Origin: Collimonas antrihumi
Lineage (GTDB): Bacteria > Pseudomonadota > Gammaproteobacteria > Burkholderiales > Burkholderiaceae_D
Assembly: GCF_018304965.1 (NCBI RefSeq)
Contig: NZ_JAGQED010000001.1
Location: 372,001-436,000 of the forward strand
DNA: 64,000 bases
Direction: 5' to 3'
The notes beneath the pieces were generated by a model, which ran no database searches, had not been told where the DNA came from, and saw only the letters and a list, made by a program, of their open reading frames with translations. Position 1 is the first letter of the stretch. The number at the start of each line of letters is the position of its first letter. Made by a program: the position numbers and the translations under genes. This document shows, in pieces, positions 53,267 to 62,723 of the stretch.

Positions 53267-54397
53267 TCAAGTCAGGATGTGCGGACCCACATCCTTGATA
53301 TCTTTAGTACCGGTCAGCGCCATGCTGACATCGAGCTCCTGCTGCAGGATCTGCAGCATCTTGGTGACGCCGGCTTCTCCCATCGCACCCAGGCTGTACA
53401 GGAAGGCACGGCCGATCATGGTGCCCTTGGCGCCCAGGGCGACCGCTTTCAGCACGTCCTGGCCGCTGCGGATGCCGCCGTCGAACCAGACTTCAATCTG
53501 ATCGCCTACCGCATCGACAATCGCCGGCAGCGCCGAGATCGACGACACCGCGCCATCCAGTTGCCGCCCGCCGTGATTGCTGACGACGATGGCGTCGGCA
53601 CCGGTAGTGGCGGCGATCTTGGCGTCTTCGACATCCAGAATCCCTTTCAGTATCAGCTTGCCGGCCCATTGTTCCTTGATCCAGGCGATGTCGTCCCAGT
53701 TCAGGCTCGGGTCGAACTGGCTGGCAGTCCATTTGCTCAGAGTCAAGATGCCGTCGGCGCCCGAGACGTGGCCGGCCAGGTTGCCAAACGATTTACGGCC
53801 GCCCAGTGCGCGCAGGGCCCAACCGGGTTTGCTGGCGAGGTCGATCAGGTTGGCCAGGGTCATTTTTGGCGGCACCGACATGCCGTTCTTCAGATCCTTA
53901 TGGCGCTGGCCGAGGATTTGCAGGTCCAGCGTCAGCACCAGCGCCGAGCATTTGGCGGCCTTGGCGCGCTCGATCAGCGATTTGATAAAGCCACGGTCGC
54001 GCATCACGTACAGTTGAAACCAGAACGGCTTGGTGGTGACGCTGGCGACATCTTCGATGGAGCAGATGCTCATGGTCGACAGTGTGAACGGGATGCCGAA
54101 TTTTTCGGCGGCGATGGCGCCCAGCATTTCACCGTTGGCCCATTGCATGCCGGTCAGGCCGGTAGGGGCGATTGCCACCGGCATCGTCACGTCCTGGCCG
54201 ATCATGGTGCTGCGGGTTGAGCGTTGATCGACGTTGATGGCAACCCGCTGACGCAAATGCAGCGCGGCGAGGTCGCTGCTGTTGGCGCGGTAGGTCGATT
54301 CGGTATACGAGCCGCTGTCGGCGTAATCGTAAAATGCTTTAGGTACGCGCTTCTTGGCCAGCAGACGCAGGTCTTCAACGCAGGTGATCACAGGCAT
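53267..54397 (-). CDS. lldD: FMN-dependent alpha-hydroxy-acid dehydrogenase (LldD-like)
   Basis: 376 aa. FMN and catalytic motifs of the glycolate oxidase/L-lactate dehydrogenase family are present: FYDYADSGSYTE, PVAIAPTGLTGMQ, the lysine in LILKGILDVEDA and the active-site His in VVSNHGGRQLDG. E. coli-like LldD oxidises L-lactate to pyruvate at the membrane. Other 2-hydroxy acids are possible. No lctP permease or LldR regulator is adjacent. Confidence 0.9.
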   Translation of the reverse strand: MPVITCVEDLRLLAKKRVPKAFYDYADSGSYTESTYRANSSDLAALHLRQRVAINVDQRSTRSTMIGQDVTMPVAIAPTGLTGMQWANGEMLGAIAAEKFGIPFTLSTMSICSIEDVASVTTKPFWFQLYVMRDRGFIKSLIERAKAAKCSALVLTLDLQILGQRHKDLKNGMSVPPKMTLANLIDLASKPGWALRALGGRKSFGNLAGHVSGADGILTLSKWTASQFDPSLNWDDIAWIKEQWAGKLILKGILDVEDAKIAATTGADAIVVSNHGGRQLDGAVSSISALPAIVDAVGDQIEVWFDGGIRSGQDVLKAVALGAKGTMIGRAFLYSLGAMGEAGVTKMLQILQQELDVSMALTGTKDIKDVGPHILT

Positions 54398-54483
54398 AGG
54401 GTTCTCTTGGTGACTTGTATGGCGCTATATTAGATGAAAAGAATGCTGCCATAGTGGAAATCGATTGATGTCTGGCATGAATC

Positions 54484-54527
54484 ATTTTCAACCTATTTTC
54501 AACCTGTTTTCAACCCATTTTCAAGCC
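54484..54527 (+). repeat. Four tandem 11-bp repeats (ATTTTCAACCT-type)
   Basis: Units at 54484-54494, 54495-54505, 54506-54516 and 54517-54527; the first two are identical and the others differ by one to three bases. They fill the lldD-hpnE gap upstream of lldD and end 7 bp before the hpnE stop. The pitch is one DNA turn, so a binding site for a protein array is possible. Confidence 0.75.
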
Positions 54528-54533
54528 AGACGA

Positions 54534-55892
54534 TCAGCGGAGTCGGGCCAGCAGTTCTTGTGCCGCTTGCCTGCCGCTGCGTACCGCCGATTCCAGCGTC
54601 GCCGGATAGTCGCTGACGGTATAGTCGCCGGCCAGCACGAGCTTGTCCAGTCCGCTATCGTTGGCGGGCCGAGCCAGCCCCGGGGTGCAGGCGAAGGTGG
54701 CGCGCTTTTCTGAAATCACCTTGGTCCAGGATGGCGATGCCAGTTTTGGTTGCTTGAAGGCAACGGCTAATTGTGCAGCGACGGCTTTTGCTAACGTGTC
54801 ATGGCCCGCTTGTATGGCGCCAGACGAGGCGCTGATGACTACCGCCAGCAAGCCTGCCTGAGCCGGATCGAGCTGGCCGCGATCGAACACGAACTGGCCC
54901 CAGGCCGCTGTGTCACCAACATTTTTGCCAGCATTTTCCGGATCATCCAGCAAGGCGAAGAAAGGCCTCGGCAGGCGCGTGCTGCTGGCATATTGCAGAA
55001 AGCAGGTGGTAATCGGTTCATACTCAAAACTGCGCAAAGTCGCAAGAAGCCCGGCATCGGCGCTGCCATCCAGCAGCGTGGCCGCGGCTTCGGGCGGTGT
55101 GGCGATCACGACTGCATCGAAATCCAGGTTGGCGTCGTTGCCTTGCAATTGCCATTGTTCGCCGTGGCGGCGCAATTGCCTGATGCTGCAGCCGGATTCA
55201 ACATTGCCACCGCGTTCCTCGATAAATGCCGCGGCCCTTTGTGGAAACAAGCTGCTCAAGTCCAACCGAGGCAACAACATGTCCGATGCGCTTCTGCGGG
55301 CGCCAAGGCTGTCGCGCAACACCGCCAGGAACACCTGCGCCGAGGCATGCTCAGGCCTGGTATTCAGTGCCGCGATGCATAGCGGCCGCCACATCAACCG
55401 GATCAAACGGTCGGTCTGGTCGAAACGTTCCAGCAGCGTGCTGACGCTGCAATCGTCGTGCAACTGCCAACCCATCCAGCGCGCGGCCGAAGAAAATCGC
55501 GCAAGCGCCAGTTTGTCCTCACGCGCCAGGCCGTGCGCGCGCCAGAGCGCAACCAGCAGGTGCAACGGCGCCGGCAGACGCGGCGCGGTAAAGGTCATGC
55601 CGCCGCTATCGGCGGGGTAGCACATTTGCAGGGGCAGGCGCAGCATGGCGCTGGCCGGATCTATGCCGACCTTGCGCATCATTTGCAGGGTTTGGCTATA
55701 CGCGCCGAGCAGGATGTGCTGGCCGTTGTCCAGCGTGATCTCATTGATATCGACCCGCCGGGCGCGGCCGCCGAGTTGTCGGCTGGCTTCAAACAGGGTT
55801 ACCTGGTGGTCAGCCTGCGTCAGCTCGACGGCCGCTGTGCAACCGGCCCAGCCGGCGCCGATGACGGCGATATGTTGCGCGTTAACGGTCAT
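54534..55892 (-). CDS. hpnE: Hydroxysqualene dehydroxylase HpnE
   Basis: 452 aa, FAD-dependent amine-oxidase fold. Dinucleotide motif IAVIGAGWAGCTAAVEL at the N-terminus, followed by GGRARRVDINEITLDNGQHILLG, and a C-terminal FAD contact LVLAGDYTVSDYPATLESAVRSG. HpnE reduces hydroxysqualene to squalene, the last of three steps (HpnC, HpnD, HpnE) that replace squalene synthase in many bacteria. It is third in the hpnC-hpnD-hpnE series. Confidence 0.92.
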   Translation of the reverse strand: MTVNAQHIAVIGAGWAGCTAAVELTQADHQVTLFEASRQLGGRARRVDINEITLDNGQHILLGAYSQTLQMMRKVGIDPASAMLRLPLQMCYPADSGGMTFTAPRLPAPLHLLVALWRAHGLAREDKLALARFSSAARWMGWQLHDDCSVSTLLERFDQTDRLIRLMWRPLCIAALNTRPEHASAQVFLAVLRDSLGARRSASDMLLPRLDLSSLFPQRAAAFIEERGGNVESGCSIRQLRRHGEQWQLQGNDANLDFDAVVIATPPEAAATLLDGSADAGLLATLRSFEYEPITTCFLQYASSTRLPRPFFALLDDPENAGKNVGDTAAWGQFVFDRGQLDPAQAGLLAVVISASSGAIQAGHDTLAKAVAAQLAVAFKQPKLASPSWTKVISEKRATFACTPGLARPANDSGLDKLVLAGDYTVSDYPATLESAVRSGRQAAQELLARLR

Positions 55893-55920
55893 TTACGCTG
55901 AGCCAGAATAACTTCCGCTG

Positions 55921-55995
55921 CGTCTATGGCGACCCCGTCATTGGCGACCCCGTCTATGGCGACCCCGTCTATGGCGACCCCGTCTATGGCGACCC
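55921..55995 (+). repeat. Five tandem 15-bp repeats adjoining a REP element
   Basis: Units of CGTC(T/A)(A/T)TGGCGACCC start at 55921, 55936, 55951, 55966 and 55981; four are identical and one has ATT for TAT. The array runs directly into the REP sequence CGTCATTCCCGCG at 55996, and its unit starts with the same CGTCATT edge, so it probably grew from the REP border. Confidence 0.9.
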
Positions 55996-56064
55996 CGTCA
56001 TTCCCGCGCACGCGGGAATCCATTTTAATCACTAATGTGGATCCCCGCGTGCGCGGGGATGACG
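55996..56064. repeat. Paired inverted REP element (REPIN-like) between hpnD and hpnE
   Basis: Left REP CGTCATTCCCGCGCACGCGGG followed by AATCCA, and an inverted right REP, TGGAT-CCCCGCGTGCGCGGGGATGACG (56038-56064), separated by a short AT-rich spacer. Each half is itself a palindrome, and the whole can fold as one long hairpin. This type of element is usually dispersed by a RAYT transposase in trans; none is in the window. Confidence 0.85.
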
Positions 56065-56096
56065 GGGGTTTTAGAGTTGTTCTAAAGGACGTTGTG

Positions 56097-56930
56097 TTAA
56101 CCGCGCACATAGGTTTTCCATGCCAGCCACAATTTGCGGATAGGGGTGAGCGAGATGCGTTGATTCAATACATGGAAACCGTCGCGCTCGATCTCGTTCA
56201 GCAAGGCGCGATAGATGGCCGCCATCATCAAGCCGGGCCGCTGCGCGCGCCGGTCTTGCTTTGGCAGCAAGGCAAAAGCGTCGTCGTAGGCTTGCTGTGC
56301 GCGTGCTACCTGGAAACGCATCAAATTGACAAAATTCTCGCTATAGCGCGCGTTCAGGATATCGGCAGCGGTGACGCCGAACTGCTGCAATTCATTGACC
56401 GGCAGGTAGATACGGCCCTTGCGGCCATCTTCGCCGACGTCGCGGATGATGTTGGTCAACTGGAATGCGAGGCCGAGCTTTTCGGCGAACTGCAGCGTCT
56501 GCGGCTGGCTCACGCCAAAGATGCTGGCCGACAGGATGCCGACCACGCCGGCCACATGCCAACAGTATTGCTTCAAGCCCGGATAGTCCAGATAGCGGGT
56601 CTGGTTCAGATCCATCTCCATGCCGTCGATGATGGCTTGCAGGTGTTTGCCGTCCAAGTCGTAAGTTTGCAGATGCGGTTGCAAAGCCTGGGTCACCGGA
56701 TGGGATGGATTGCCGGCCAACATGGCTGCGATTTCTTTGCGCCACCACATCAATTTGGTGCGCGCCACGCTCTCGTCGGTGCAGTCGTCGACCGTATCGT
56801 CTACCTCGCGGCAGAAGGCATACAGCGCCGTGATGGCGCGCCGCCGCTCCACCGGCAGGAACAGGAAGCTGTAGTAAAAACTGGATCCGCTCTGAGCGGC
56901 CTTTTGCTGGCAGTAATCGTCTGGGGACAT
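56097..56930 (-). CDS. hpnD: Presqualene diphosphate synthase HpnD
   Basis: 277 aa, trans-isoprenyl diphosphate synthase fold. First Asp-rich motif FCREVDDTVDD and second DVGEDGRKGRIYLP, with LQTYDLDGKHLQAIIDGMEMDL between. It condenses two farnesyl diphosphates to presqualene diphosphate. It lies between hpnC and hpnE, each about 200 bp away, with REP elements in both gaps. Confidence 0.92.
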   Translation of the reverse strand: MSPDDYCQQKAAQSGSSFYYSFLFLPVERRRAITALYAFCREVDDTVDDCTDESVARTKLMWWRKEIAAMLAGNPSHPVTQALQPHLQTYDLDGKHLQAIIDGMEMDLNQTRYLDYPGLKQYCWHVAGVVGILSASIFGVSQPQTLQFAEKLGLAFQLTNIIRDVGEDGRKGRIYLPVNELQQFGVTAADILNARYSENFVNLMRFQVARAQQAYDDAFALLPKQDRRAQRPGLMMAAIYRALLNEIERDGFHVLNQRISLTPIRKLWLAWKTYVRG

Positions 56931-57022
56931 GGATATGGGGAGCGGCTTAAAAACAATTTGCCCGAAGTATACGTAAGAACGTCGATTGTTTGCTGATTTT
57001 TAGTATTTTCATCGATATACCC

Positions 57023-57105
57023 CGTCATCCTCGCGAACGCGGGCGCCAAGGCGGAGAATCCAAGTTGCGGAGTAAAAATGGATTCCCGCGTGCGCGGGAA
57101 TGACG
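57023..57105. repeat. Paired inverted REP element (REPIN-like) between hpnC and hpnD
   Basis: Right half TGGATTCCCGCGTGCGCGGGAATGACG (57079-57105) is canonical. The left half (57023-57062) starts CGTCATCCTCGCGAACGCGGG but is interrupted by GCGCCAAGGCGGAG before GAATCCA, so it has drifted or carries an insertion. The spacer is about 16 bp. Confidence 0.8.
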
Positions 57106-57128
57106 CCACAAGAAATTGGAGACCCAAC

Positions 57129-57941
57129 TCAGTTCATACGCCAAGCTCGCCAGAGTAGCAGGAACCAGTCGCCTTTACCCAGTTTCGGGCGTTGACGGAA
57201 CATGTCGTAATCTGAGGCCTCCAGCATTTCCAGGATACGCAAGCCGCCCTGTATCACCAGCCGCAATTCCCAGCCGATCCTGCCAGGCAGCCTCCGCGCC
57301 AGCGCCTGGGCGCCGGTCATCATGCCGCGCGCGCGTTGCACCTCGAACTGCATCAGCCGGCGCCAGGCGTGATCCACCGTGCCGGCGGCAAGCTGTGCCT
57401 GCGACACGCCGAAGCGTTGCAGGTCTTCCAGCGGCAGATAAATCCGCGCCTTGTCCCAGTCGATCGCGACGTCTTGCCAAAAATTGATCAATTGTAATGC
57501 CGAGCAGATGGCATCCGAATCGCGCAGGTTTTGTGCGGTGGCCGCGCCATACAAATGCAACATCAAGGTGCCGACCGGATTGGCGGAGCGCCGGCAGTAA
57601 TCGAGCAAATCGGGGAACTGGCTGTAGCGAGTTGTGACCACGTCCTGCTTGAAGGCGGACAGCAAATCACGGAATGGCGCCAGCGGCAGCCGGTATTCGA
57701 CAATCACTTGTTCCAGGGTTTGAAACAACGGGCTTTCTGCAGCTTGCTTATGTTCTATTCTGTCTAATGCTGCTTCATAGGCGTGCAGTTCGCGCAAGCG
57801 TTGGTCGGCGCCGGCGTCGCCCTCGTCGGCGATATCGTCTGCGCTGCGGGCAAATGCGTAGATGGCCCTGACTGCGGGACGCAAATTGGCTGGCAAGAGC
57901 AAGGAAGCAACCGGGAAATTTTCGTAATGATTGATAGACAT
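57129..57941 (-). CDS. hpnC: Hydroxysqualene synthase HpnC
   Basis: 270 aa from the ATG at 57941 (MSINHYENFPVASLLLP), the family-typical start; the in-frame start at 57989 adds unconserved residues. Asp-rich motifs FARSADDIADE and WQDVAIDWDKARIYLP are intact. It turns presqualene diphosphate into hydroxysqualene. First of the three hpn genes. The cyclase gene (shc/hpnF) is not in the window, so whether the end product is a hopanoid is unknown. Confidence 0.92.
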   Translation of the reverse strand: MSINHYENFPVASLLLPANLRPAVRAIYAFARSADDIADEGDAGADQRLRELHAYEAALDRIEHKQAAESPLFQTLEQVIVEYRLPLAPFRDLLSAFKQDVVTTRYSQFPDLLDYCRRSANPVGTLMLHLYGAATAQNLRDSDAICSALQLINFWQDVAIDWDKARIYLPLEDLQRFGVSQAQLAAGTVDHAWRRLMQFEVQRARGMMTGAQALARRLPGRIGWELRLVIQGGLRILEMLEASDYDMFRQRPKLGKGDWFLLLWRAWRMN

Positions 57942-58148
57942 TAAGACATTAGTTAATAAGAAACATCGAGACATAGAGACAGCGTGCAAAAGGAAATTTG
58001 TTTATCAAAAGAACATTTTTCCCTCTTGGTGCCAGATGCAAAAAAGCTTTGGGCAAACTTGATCGGGCGCAATTATAATAACTGACTTAAAAGTTATTAA
58101 CGTGCGACCTGCAGCAACAATGCAGCCCAGAATAGTAAAGGAAAAACC

Positions 58149-59381
58149 GTGTTGACCCAGATAAATCCGCGTCCGGTTACAACGGCCCGAGCGCTCATGC
58201 GCGCTCCTGGTTTGTTGCTTATTTGCACATTACTGTTGGCGGCTTGTTCCAAGCCGGTCGAAAAGGTTGAAGATATCCGCCCGGTACGCGTGGTGGTGCT
58301 GAATCCGGCCAATGCCGACGTCACCTCAGAGTTTCCCGGCACCGTACAGGCCCGTTATGAATCGCAACTCGGGTTCCGGGTGGCGGGCAAGATTATTCTG
58401 CGCCAGGTCGATGTCGGTACCGTCGTCAAGCGTGGCCAGGTACTGATGCGGCTGGATCCGAAAGATCTGCAGCTGGCGCAAGCGCAGGCGGTAGCTGCGG
58501 TTACCGCGGCTACCAGTAATCGCGATACTGCCAGGGCGGACTTGAAGCGCTACCAGGATTTGCGTGGCAGGAATTTCGTCAGCCAGGCCGCATTGGATGC
58601 GAAAGAGTCGCAGTTCAAGTCGGCGCAAGCTACTTACGATCAGGCTGAGGCCGCATTAAGGACGCAATCGAACCAGACCGCTTACGCCACGTTGGAGTCG
58701 GACGTGGATGGCGTGGTCACCGCCATCAACGCTGAGGCGGGGCAGGTAGTTGCGGCAGGCACGCCGGTGGTCAGCGTGGCGCGTCAGGGAGCGAAGGAAG
58801 TGGTAGTGGGCGCTCCCGAAAACCAGGTCGACAAGCTGCGCGGCAGCCACGATGTGCAAGTGCGCCTGTGGGCCGATCCTAAGCAAGTGATTCATGGCAC
58901 GGTACGCGAGGTGTCGCCGATTGCAGATCCGGCAACCCGCACTTACGCCATCAAGATCGCGATTCCGGACGATACGCCTAACGTGAAGCTGGGGATGACG
59001 GCTTCTGCGAGTTTCATCAGCAAGACCAGCGACGATGCGATCAAGGTTCCGCTGACCGCACTCTTGCGAGTGCAGGACCAGAGCGCGGTATGGGTGGTCG
59101 ACGGCGGTGCGGTGCGCCAGGTGCCGGTGCAGATTACCGGGCAGCATGGCAACGAGGTGTGGATTCAAGGTGCGCTGCGCGGTGGCCAGCAGGTAGTTAC
59201 TGCCGGCGTCAACCAACTGAAGCAGGGACAAAAAGTCACTATCCTGAATGCGCCGGAAGGCAATCTGGCTGCGCCTAAGAGCGCGCTTAATCAACCATCG
59301 CAGCCATCGCAGCCATCGAGTCAGCCATTGGCCTCGAATGTCGATGCGGTTTCCACACCAGCGGGCGGAGCGGCCCGATGA
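58149..59381 (+). CDS. RND efflux membrane-fusion lipoprotein
   Basis: 410 aa from a GTG with AAAGGA 6 bases upstream. Signal peptide with lipobox LLAAC (about residue 37), so the protein is anchored by lipid. The adaptor layout is visible: VRVVVLNPANADVTSEFPGTVQARYESQLGFRVAGKI, a short coiled coil (about 115-175), lipoyl and beta-barrel parts, and a Gln/Pro/Ser-rich tail. Its stop overlaps the permease start by 4 bp. No outer-membrane factor gene follows. Confidence 0.92.
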   Translation: MLTQINPRPVTTARALMRAPGLLLICTLLLAACSKPVEKVEDIRPVRVVVLNPANADVTSEFPGTVQARYESQLGFRVAGKIILRQVDVGTVVKRGQVLMRLDPKDLQLAQAQAVAAVTAATSNRDTARADLKRYQDLRGRNFVSQAALDAKESQFKSAQATYDQAEAALRTQSNQTAYATLESDVDGVVTAINAEAGQVVAAGTPVVSVARQGAKEVVVGAPENQVDKLRGSHDVQVRLWADPKQVIHGTVREVSPIADPATRTYAIKIAIPDDTPNVKLGMTASASFISKTSDDAIKVPLTALLRVQDQSAVWVVDGGAVRQVPVQITGQHGNEVWIQGALRGGQQVVTAGVNQLKQGQKVTILNAPEGNLAAPKSALNQPSQPSQPSSQPLASNVDAVSTPAGGAAR

Positions 59382-62300
59382 GCGATGGCAAAAAGACCGG
59401 TTTCAATCTGTCGCGCTGGGCGCTGGAACACATACCGCTGACGCGTTACCTGATGGTGGTGCTGGTAATCGGCGGCATCCTCAGTTATGGCCGCCTGGGG
59501 CAGGATGAGGATCCGCCGTTTACCTTCCGCGCCATGGTGGTGTCGGCCCAATGGCCGGGCGCCACCGCCTTGCAAATGGCTGACCAGGTGACGGACAAGC
59601 TGGAAAAGAAACTGCAGGAAACACCTCACGTCGATACCATACGCAGTTACTCGAAGCCAGGCGAAACGCTGATCATCCTGCAGCTGCAGGAATCGGCCAC
59701 GCCCAAGGAAACGATCGATGCCTGGTATCAGGTGCGCAAGAAGATCGGCGACATCAAGCTCACCCTGCCGCAAGGCGTGCTCGGACCTTTCTTCAATGAT
59801 GAATTCGGTGAAACCTACGGCTCGATTTTCGCCGTCTCGGGCGATGGTTTCAACTATGCCGACGTCAAGGACTACGCCGATTTCGTCCGTCAGCAATTGC
59901 TGACCTTGCCGTCGGTTGCCAAGGTGGATTTGTTTGGCGTCCAGGATGAAAAAATATTCATCGAATTTTCGCAGAAAAAATTCTCGCAGCTTGGGATTAC
60001 CGTGCAAGACATCGTCAACCAGCTGAGCGCGCAAAATGCCTTGCAGTCGACCGGCGTGCTGGCGACCGCCACCGACAATCTGCAAATCCGCGTGAGTGGC
60101 GCGCTGGCCTCTCCCAAGGATCTGGAAAACCTGCAATTGCGGGCCAATAACACGACCTTCAGGTTAGGCGATTTTGCGATCGTCAAGCGCGAATACCAGG
60201 ATCCGCCGCAGACCAAGATGCGCTACAACAGCAAGGAAGTAATCGGACTCGGCGTGTCTATGGAGAAGGGCGGCGACATTATCGAGCTCGGCAAGGATAT
60301 GGAAAAGATCACGGCCCAGATCAAGGCCAAGCTGCCGGTCGGCATCGATCTGGAGCGGGTTTCGAACCAGCCGAAAATCGTCGCCGAATCTGTCAACGAA
60401 TTCTTGAAGACCCTGATGGAAGCGGTCTTGATCGTGCTGGCGGTGAGTTTCCTGTCGCTGGGCTTTCATTCCAAGCCGTTCCGCATCGACGTGCGACCCG
60501 GACTGGTGGTGGCCTTGACGATTCCCCTGGTGCTGGCGATCACTTTCCTGTTCATGAATATCTTCAGCATCGATTTGCACAAGATCTCGCTGGGCGCGCT
60601 GATCATCGCGCTGGGTTTGCTGGTCGACGACGCTATCATCGCGGTGGAAATGATGGTGCGCAAGATGGAGGAGGGTTTGTCGCGCCTGGAAGCGGCGACC
60701 TTTGCCTATACCTCAACCGCGATGCCGATGCTGACCGGAACGCTGATTACTGCGGCCGGTTTCCTGCCGATCGGCCTGGCCAAATCGGCGGCGGGTGAAT
60801 ATACCTTTTCCATGTTTTCAGTGAATGCGCTGGCGTTGCTGATCTCCTGGCTGGTGGCGGTGTTGTTTACGCCGTATATCGGCTATCTGCTGTTGAAAGT
60901 GAAACCGGCAGCCGGCGCCGACGGCCATCACGAGTTGTTCAATACACCGTTCTATACGCGTGTCAGGAATGCCGTTAACTGGTGTGTCGAGTGGCGCAAG
61001 ACCACCATCGCCTTGACGCTGATGGTATTTGCACTGGGTGTGTTCGGTTTTAAATTTATCGAAGAACAGTTTTTTCCCGATTCCAGCCGGCCCGAGCTGA
61101 TGATCGAGCTGTGGTTGCCGGAAGGTTCGTCTTTTGCCGCTACCGAAGCCCAGGCAAAGAAATTCGAAGCATTCATTCATGCCGCGCCCGAACTGGAAAG
61201 CATGACCACCTATGTCGGCAGCGGCAGTCCGCGATTTTATCTGCCGCTGGACCAGATCCTGCCGCAAACCAACGTAGCGCAAGTGGTGTTGCTGACCAAG
61301 AACCTGGCAGCGCGCGATGCCCTGCGCCTGAGAATTACCGAGGCATTCAAGCATGGCTTCCCGGAAGTAAGAGGCCGCGTCAAATTGCTGCCTAGCGGCC
61401 CGCCGGTGCCGTATGCGGTGCAATTCCGCGTCAGCGGCACCGACGCCGCCAAAGTCAGGACGATTGCCGACCAGGTAAAGAATGTCATGAACGGCAATCC
61501 GAATATCATCGGCCTGAATGACAACTGGAACGAGTCGGTCAAGGTACTGCGGGTCGACCTGGATCAAGATAAGCTGCGTGCCCTCGGCATCGGTTCGCAG
61601 ACCGTGATGCAGACCGTGAACACCTTGTTGACCGGCACCACCATCGGCCAATATCGCGAGCATGATCGCTTGATCGACATCGTGGTGCGGCAACCACTGG
61701 ATGAACGGGCCACCATCGACGCCTTGAACCAGGCCAACGTGCCGACCGCCAGCGGCAAGTCGGTGCCGCTGGCGCAAATCGCCACCGTCAAGCTGGTGTG
61801 GGAACCTGGCGTTGTCTGGCGCGAATGGCGTAACTGGGCCATCACGGTGCAAGCCGATGTGATCGATGGCGTGCAAGGGCCGACCGTCACCGACCAGATC
61901 AATCCGCAGCTCGACAAGATAAGAGCGCAATTACCGCCGGGGTACGTGATCGACGTCGCCGGCGCGGCCCATGACAGCGGCAAGGCGCAGGCTTCGATTG
62001 CCGCCAATGTGCCGCTGGTGATCTTCATCATCTTCACCTTGCTGATGTTGCAATTGCATAGCTTTTCGCGGTCCTTGCTGGTATTCCTGACCGGGCCGCT
62101 GGGTATCGCCGGTGCGGCGGCGGCGTTGTTGCTGCTGCAGCGGCCGTTCGGGTTTGTCGCCCAGTTGGGAGTGATCGCACTGTTTGGCATGATCATCCGC
62201 AACTCGGTGATCCTGATCGACCAGATCGAACACGATATCGCCAATGGCGTGGCGCCGTGGAATGCGATTGTCGAAGCGGCGGTGCGCCGTTGCCGGCCGA

Positions 62301-62473
62301 TCATGCTGACTGCGGCGGCGGCGGTGCTGGCCATGATTCCGTTGTCGCATTCAGTGTTCTGGGGGCCGATGGCGGTGGCGATCATGGGCGGCCTGATTGT
62401 TGCGACAGGCCTGACCCTGCTGTTTTTGCCGGCTTTGTATGCGGCCTGGTTCAGGGTTAAAAAGCCGCAGTAA
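59378..62473 (+). CDS. RND efflux permease (AcrB/MexB superfamily)
   Basis: 1031 aa, about 12 membrane helices and two large periplasmic loops. Proton-relay aspartates lie in ALGLLVDDAIIAVEMMV in helix 4. Motifs such as AVSFLSLGF, GVIALFGMIIRNSVILIDQIEHD and the C-terminal PLGIAGAAAALLLLQRP are typical. The N-terminus FNLSRWALEHIPLTRYLMVVL places it with VexF/TriC-like pumps rather than AcrB proper. It works with the fusion protein coded just before. Substrate unknown. Confidence 0.93.
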   Translation: MSDGKKTGFNLSRWALEHIPLTRYLMVVLVIGGILSYGRLGQDEDPPFTFRAMVVSAQWPGATALQMADQVTDKLEKKLQETPHVDTIRSYSKPGETLIILQLQESATPKETIDAWYQVRKKIGDIKLTLPQGVLGPFFNDEFGETYGSIFAVSGDGFNYADVKDYADFVRQQLLTLPSVAKVDLFGVQDEKIFIEFSQKKFSQLGITVQDIVNQLSAQNALQSTGVLATATDNLQIRVSGALASPKDLENLQLRANNTTFRLGDFAIVKREYQDPPQTKMRYNSKEVIGLGVSMEKGGDIIELGKDMEKITAQIKAKLPVGIDLERVSNQPKIVAESVNEFLKTLMEAVLIVLAVSFLSLGFHSKPFRIDVRPGLVVALTIPLVLAITFLFMNIFSIDLHKISLGALIIALGLLVDDAIIAVEMMVRKMEEGLSRLEAATFAYTSTAMPMLTGTLITAAGFLPIGLAKSAAGEYTFSMFSVNALALLISWLVAVLFTPYIGYLLLKVKPAAGADGHHELFNTPFYTRVRNAVNWCVEWRKTTIALTLMVFALGVFGFKFIEEQFFPDSSRPELMIELWLPEGSSFAATEAQAKKFEAFIHAAPELESMTTYVGSGSPRFYLPLDQILPQTNVAQVVLLTKNLAARDALRLRITEAFKHGFPEVRGRVKLLPSGPPVPYAVQFRVSGTDAAKVRTIADQVKNVMNGNPNIIGLNDNWNESVKVLRVDLDQDKLRALGIGSQTVMQTVNTLLTGTTIGQYREHDRLIDIVVRQPLDERATIDALNQANVPTASGKSVPLAQIATVKLVWEPGVVWREWRNWAITVQADVIDGVQGPTVTDQINPQLDKIRAQLPPGYVIDVAGAAHDSGKAQASIAANVPLVIFIIFTLLMLQLHSFSRSLLVFLTGPLGIAGAAAALLLLQRPFGFVAQLGVIALFGMIIRNSVILIDQIEHDIANGVAPWNAIVEAAVRRCRPIMLTAAAAVLAMIPLSHSVFWGPMAVAIMGGLIVATGLTLLFLPALYAAWFRVKKPQ

Positions 62474-62598
62474 AAACCCCGTAGCTTGAGTAAATGGGGC
62501 GAAAATTGCTCTCGCCTATCGCCATATCGGGGAGCTTGCAGTAGAATAGCGGGCTGTCCAATCTTGCTGAGCAGGATTGCACTGTATTTGTAGGAAAT

Positions 62599-62685
62599 GC
62601 GACCGTGGCGAAATTGGTAGACGCAACAGGTTTAGGTCCTGTCGAGAGCAATCTTGTGGAGGTTCGAGTCCTCTCGGTCGCACCA
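62599..62685 (+). tRNA. tRNA-Leu (anticodon UAG)
   Basis: Acceptor arms GCGACCG (62599-62605) and CGGTCGC (62675-62681) pair fully, then A and an encoded CCA (62683-62685). The D arm has TGGCGAAATTGGTAGACGC. The anticodon stem AACAGG/CCTGT encloses TTTAGGT, giving UAG. A long variable arm (class II) and the T loop GGTTCGAGTCC are present. Confidence 0.97.
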
Positions 62686-62723
62686 GCTCTGCCAATATTT
62701 TGGCGGCTAGCTGAGCATGGAAG

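Noticed and set aside
55889-56110. 73-residue reading frame with repeated GVAIDGVAID and SRVRGNDG peptides
   Set aside because: It is only the translation of the 15-bp array and REP palindromes and has no ribosome-binding site.
56801-57127. 108-residue minus-strand frame over the second REPIN
   Set aside because: It reads through REP sequence and into hpnD in the wrong frame.
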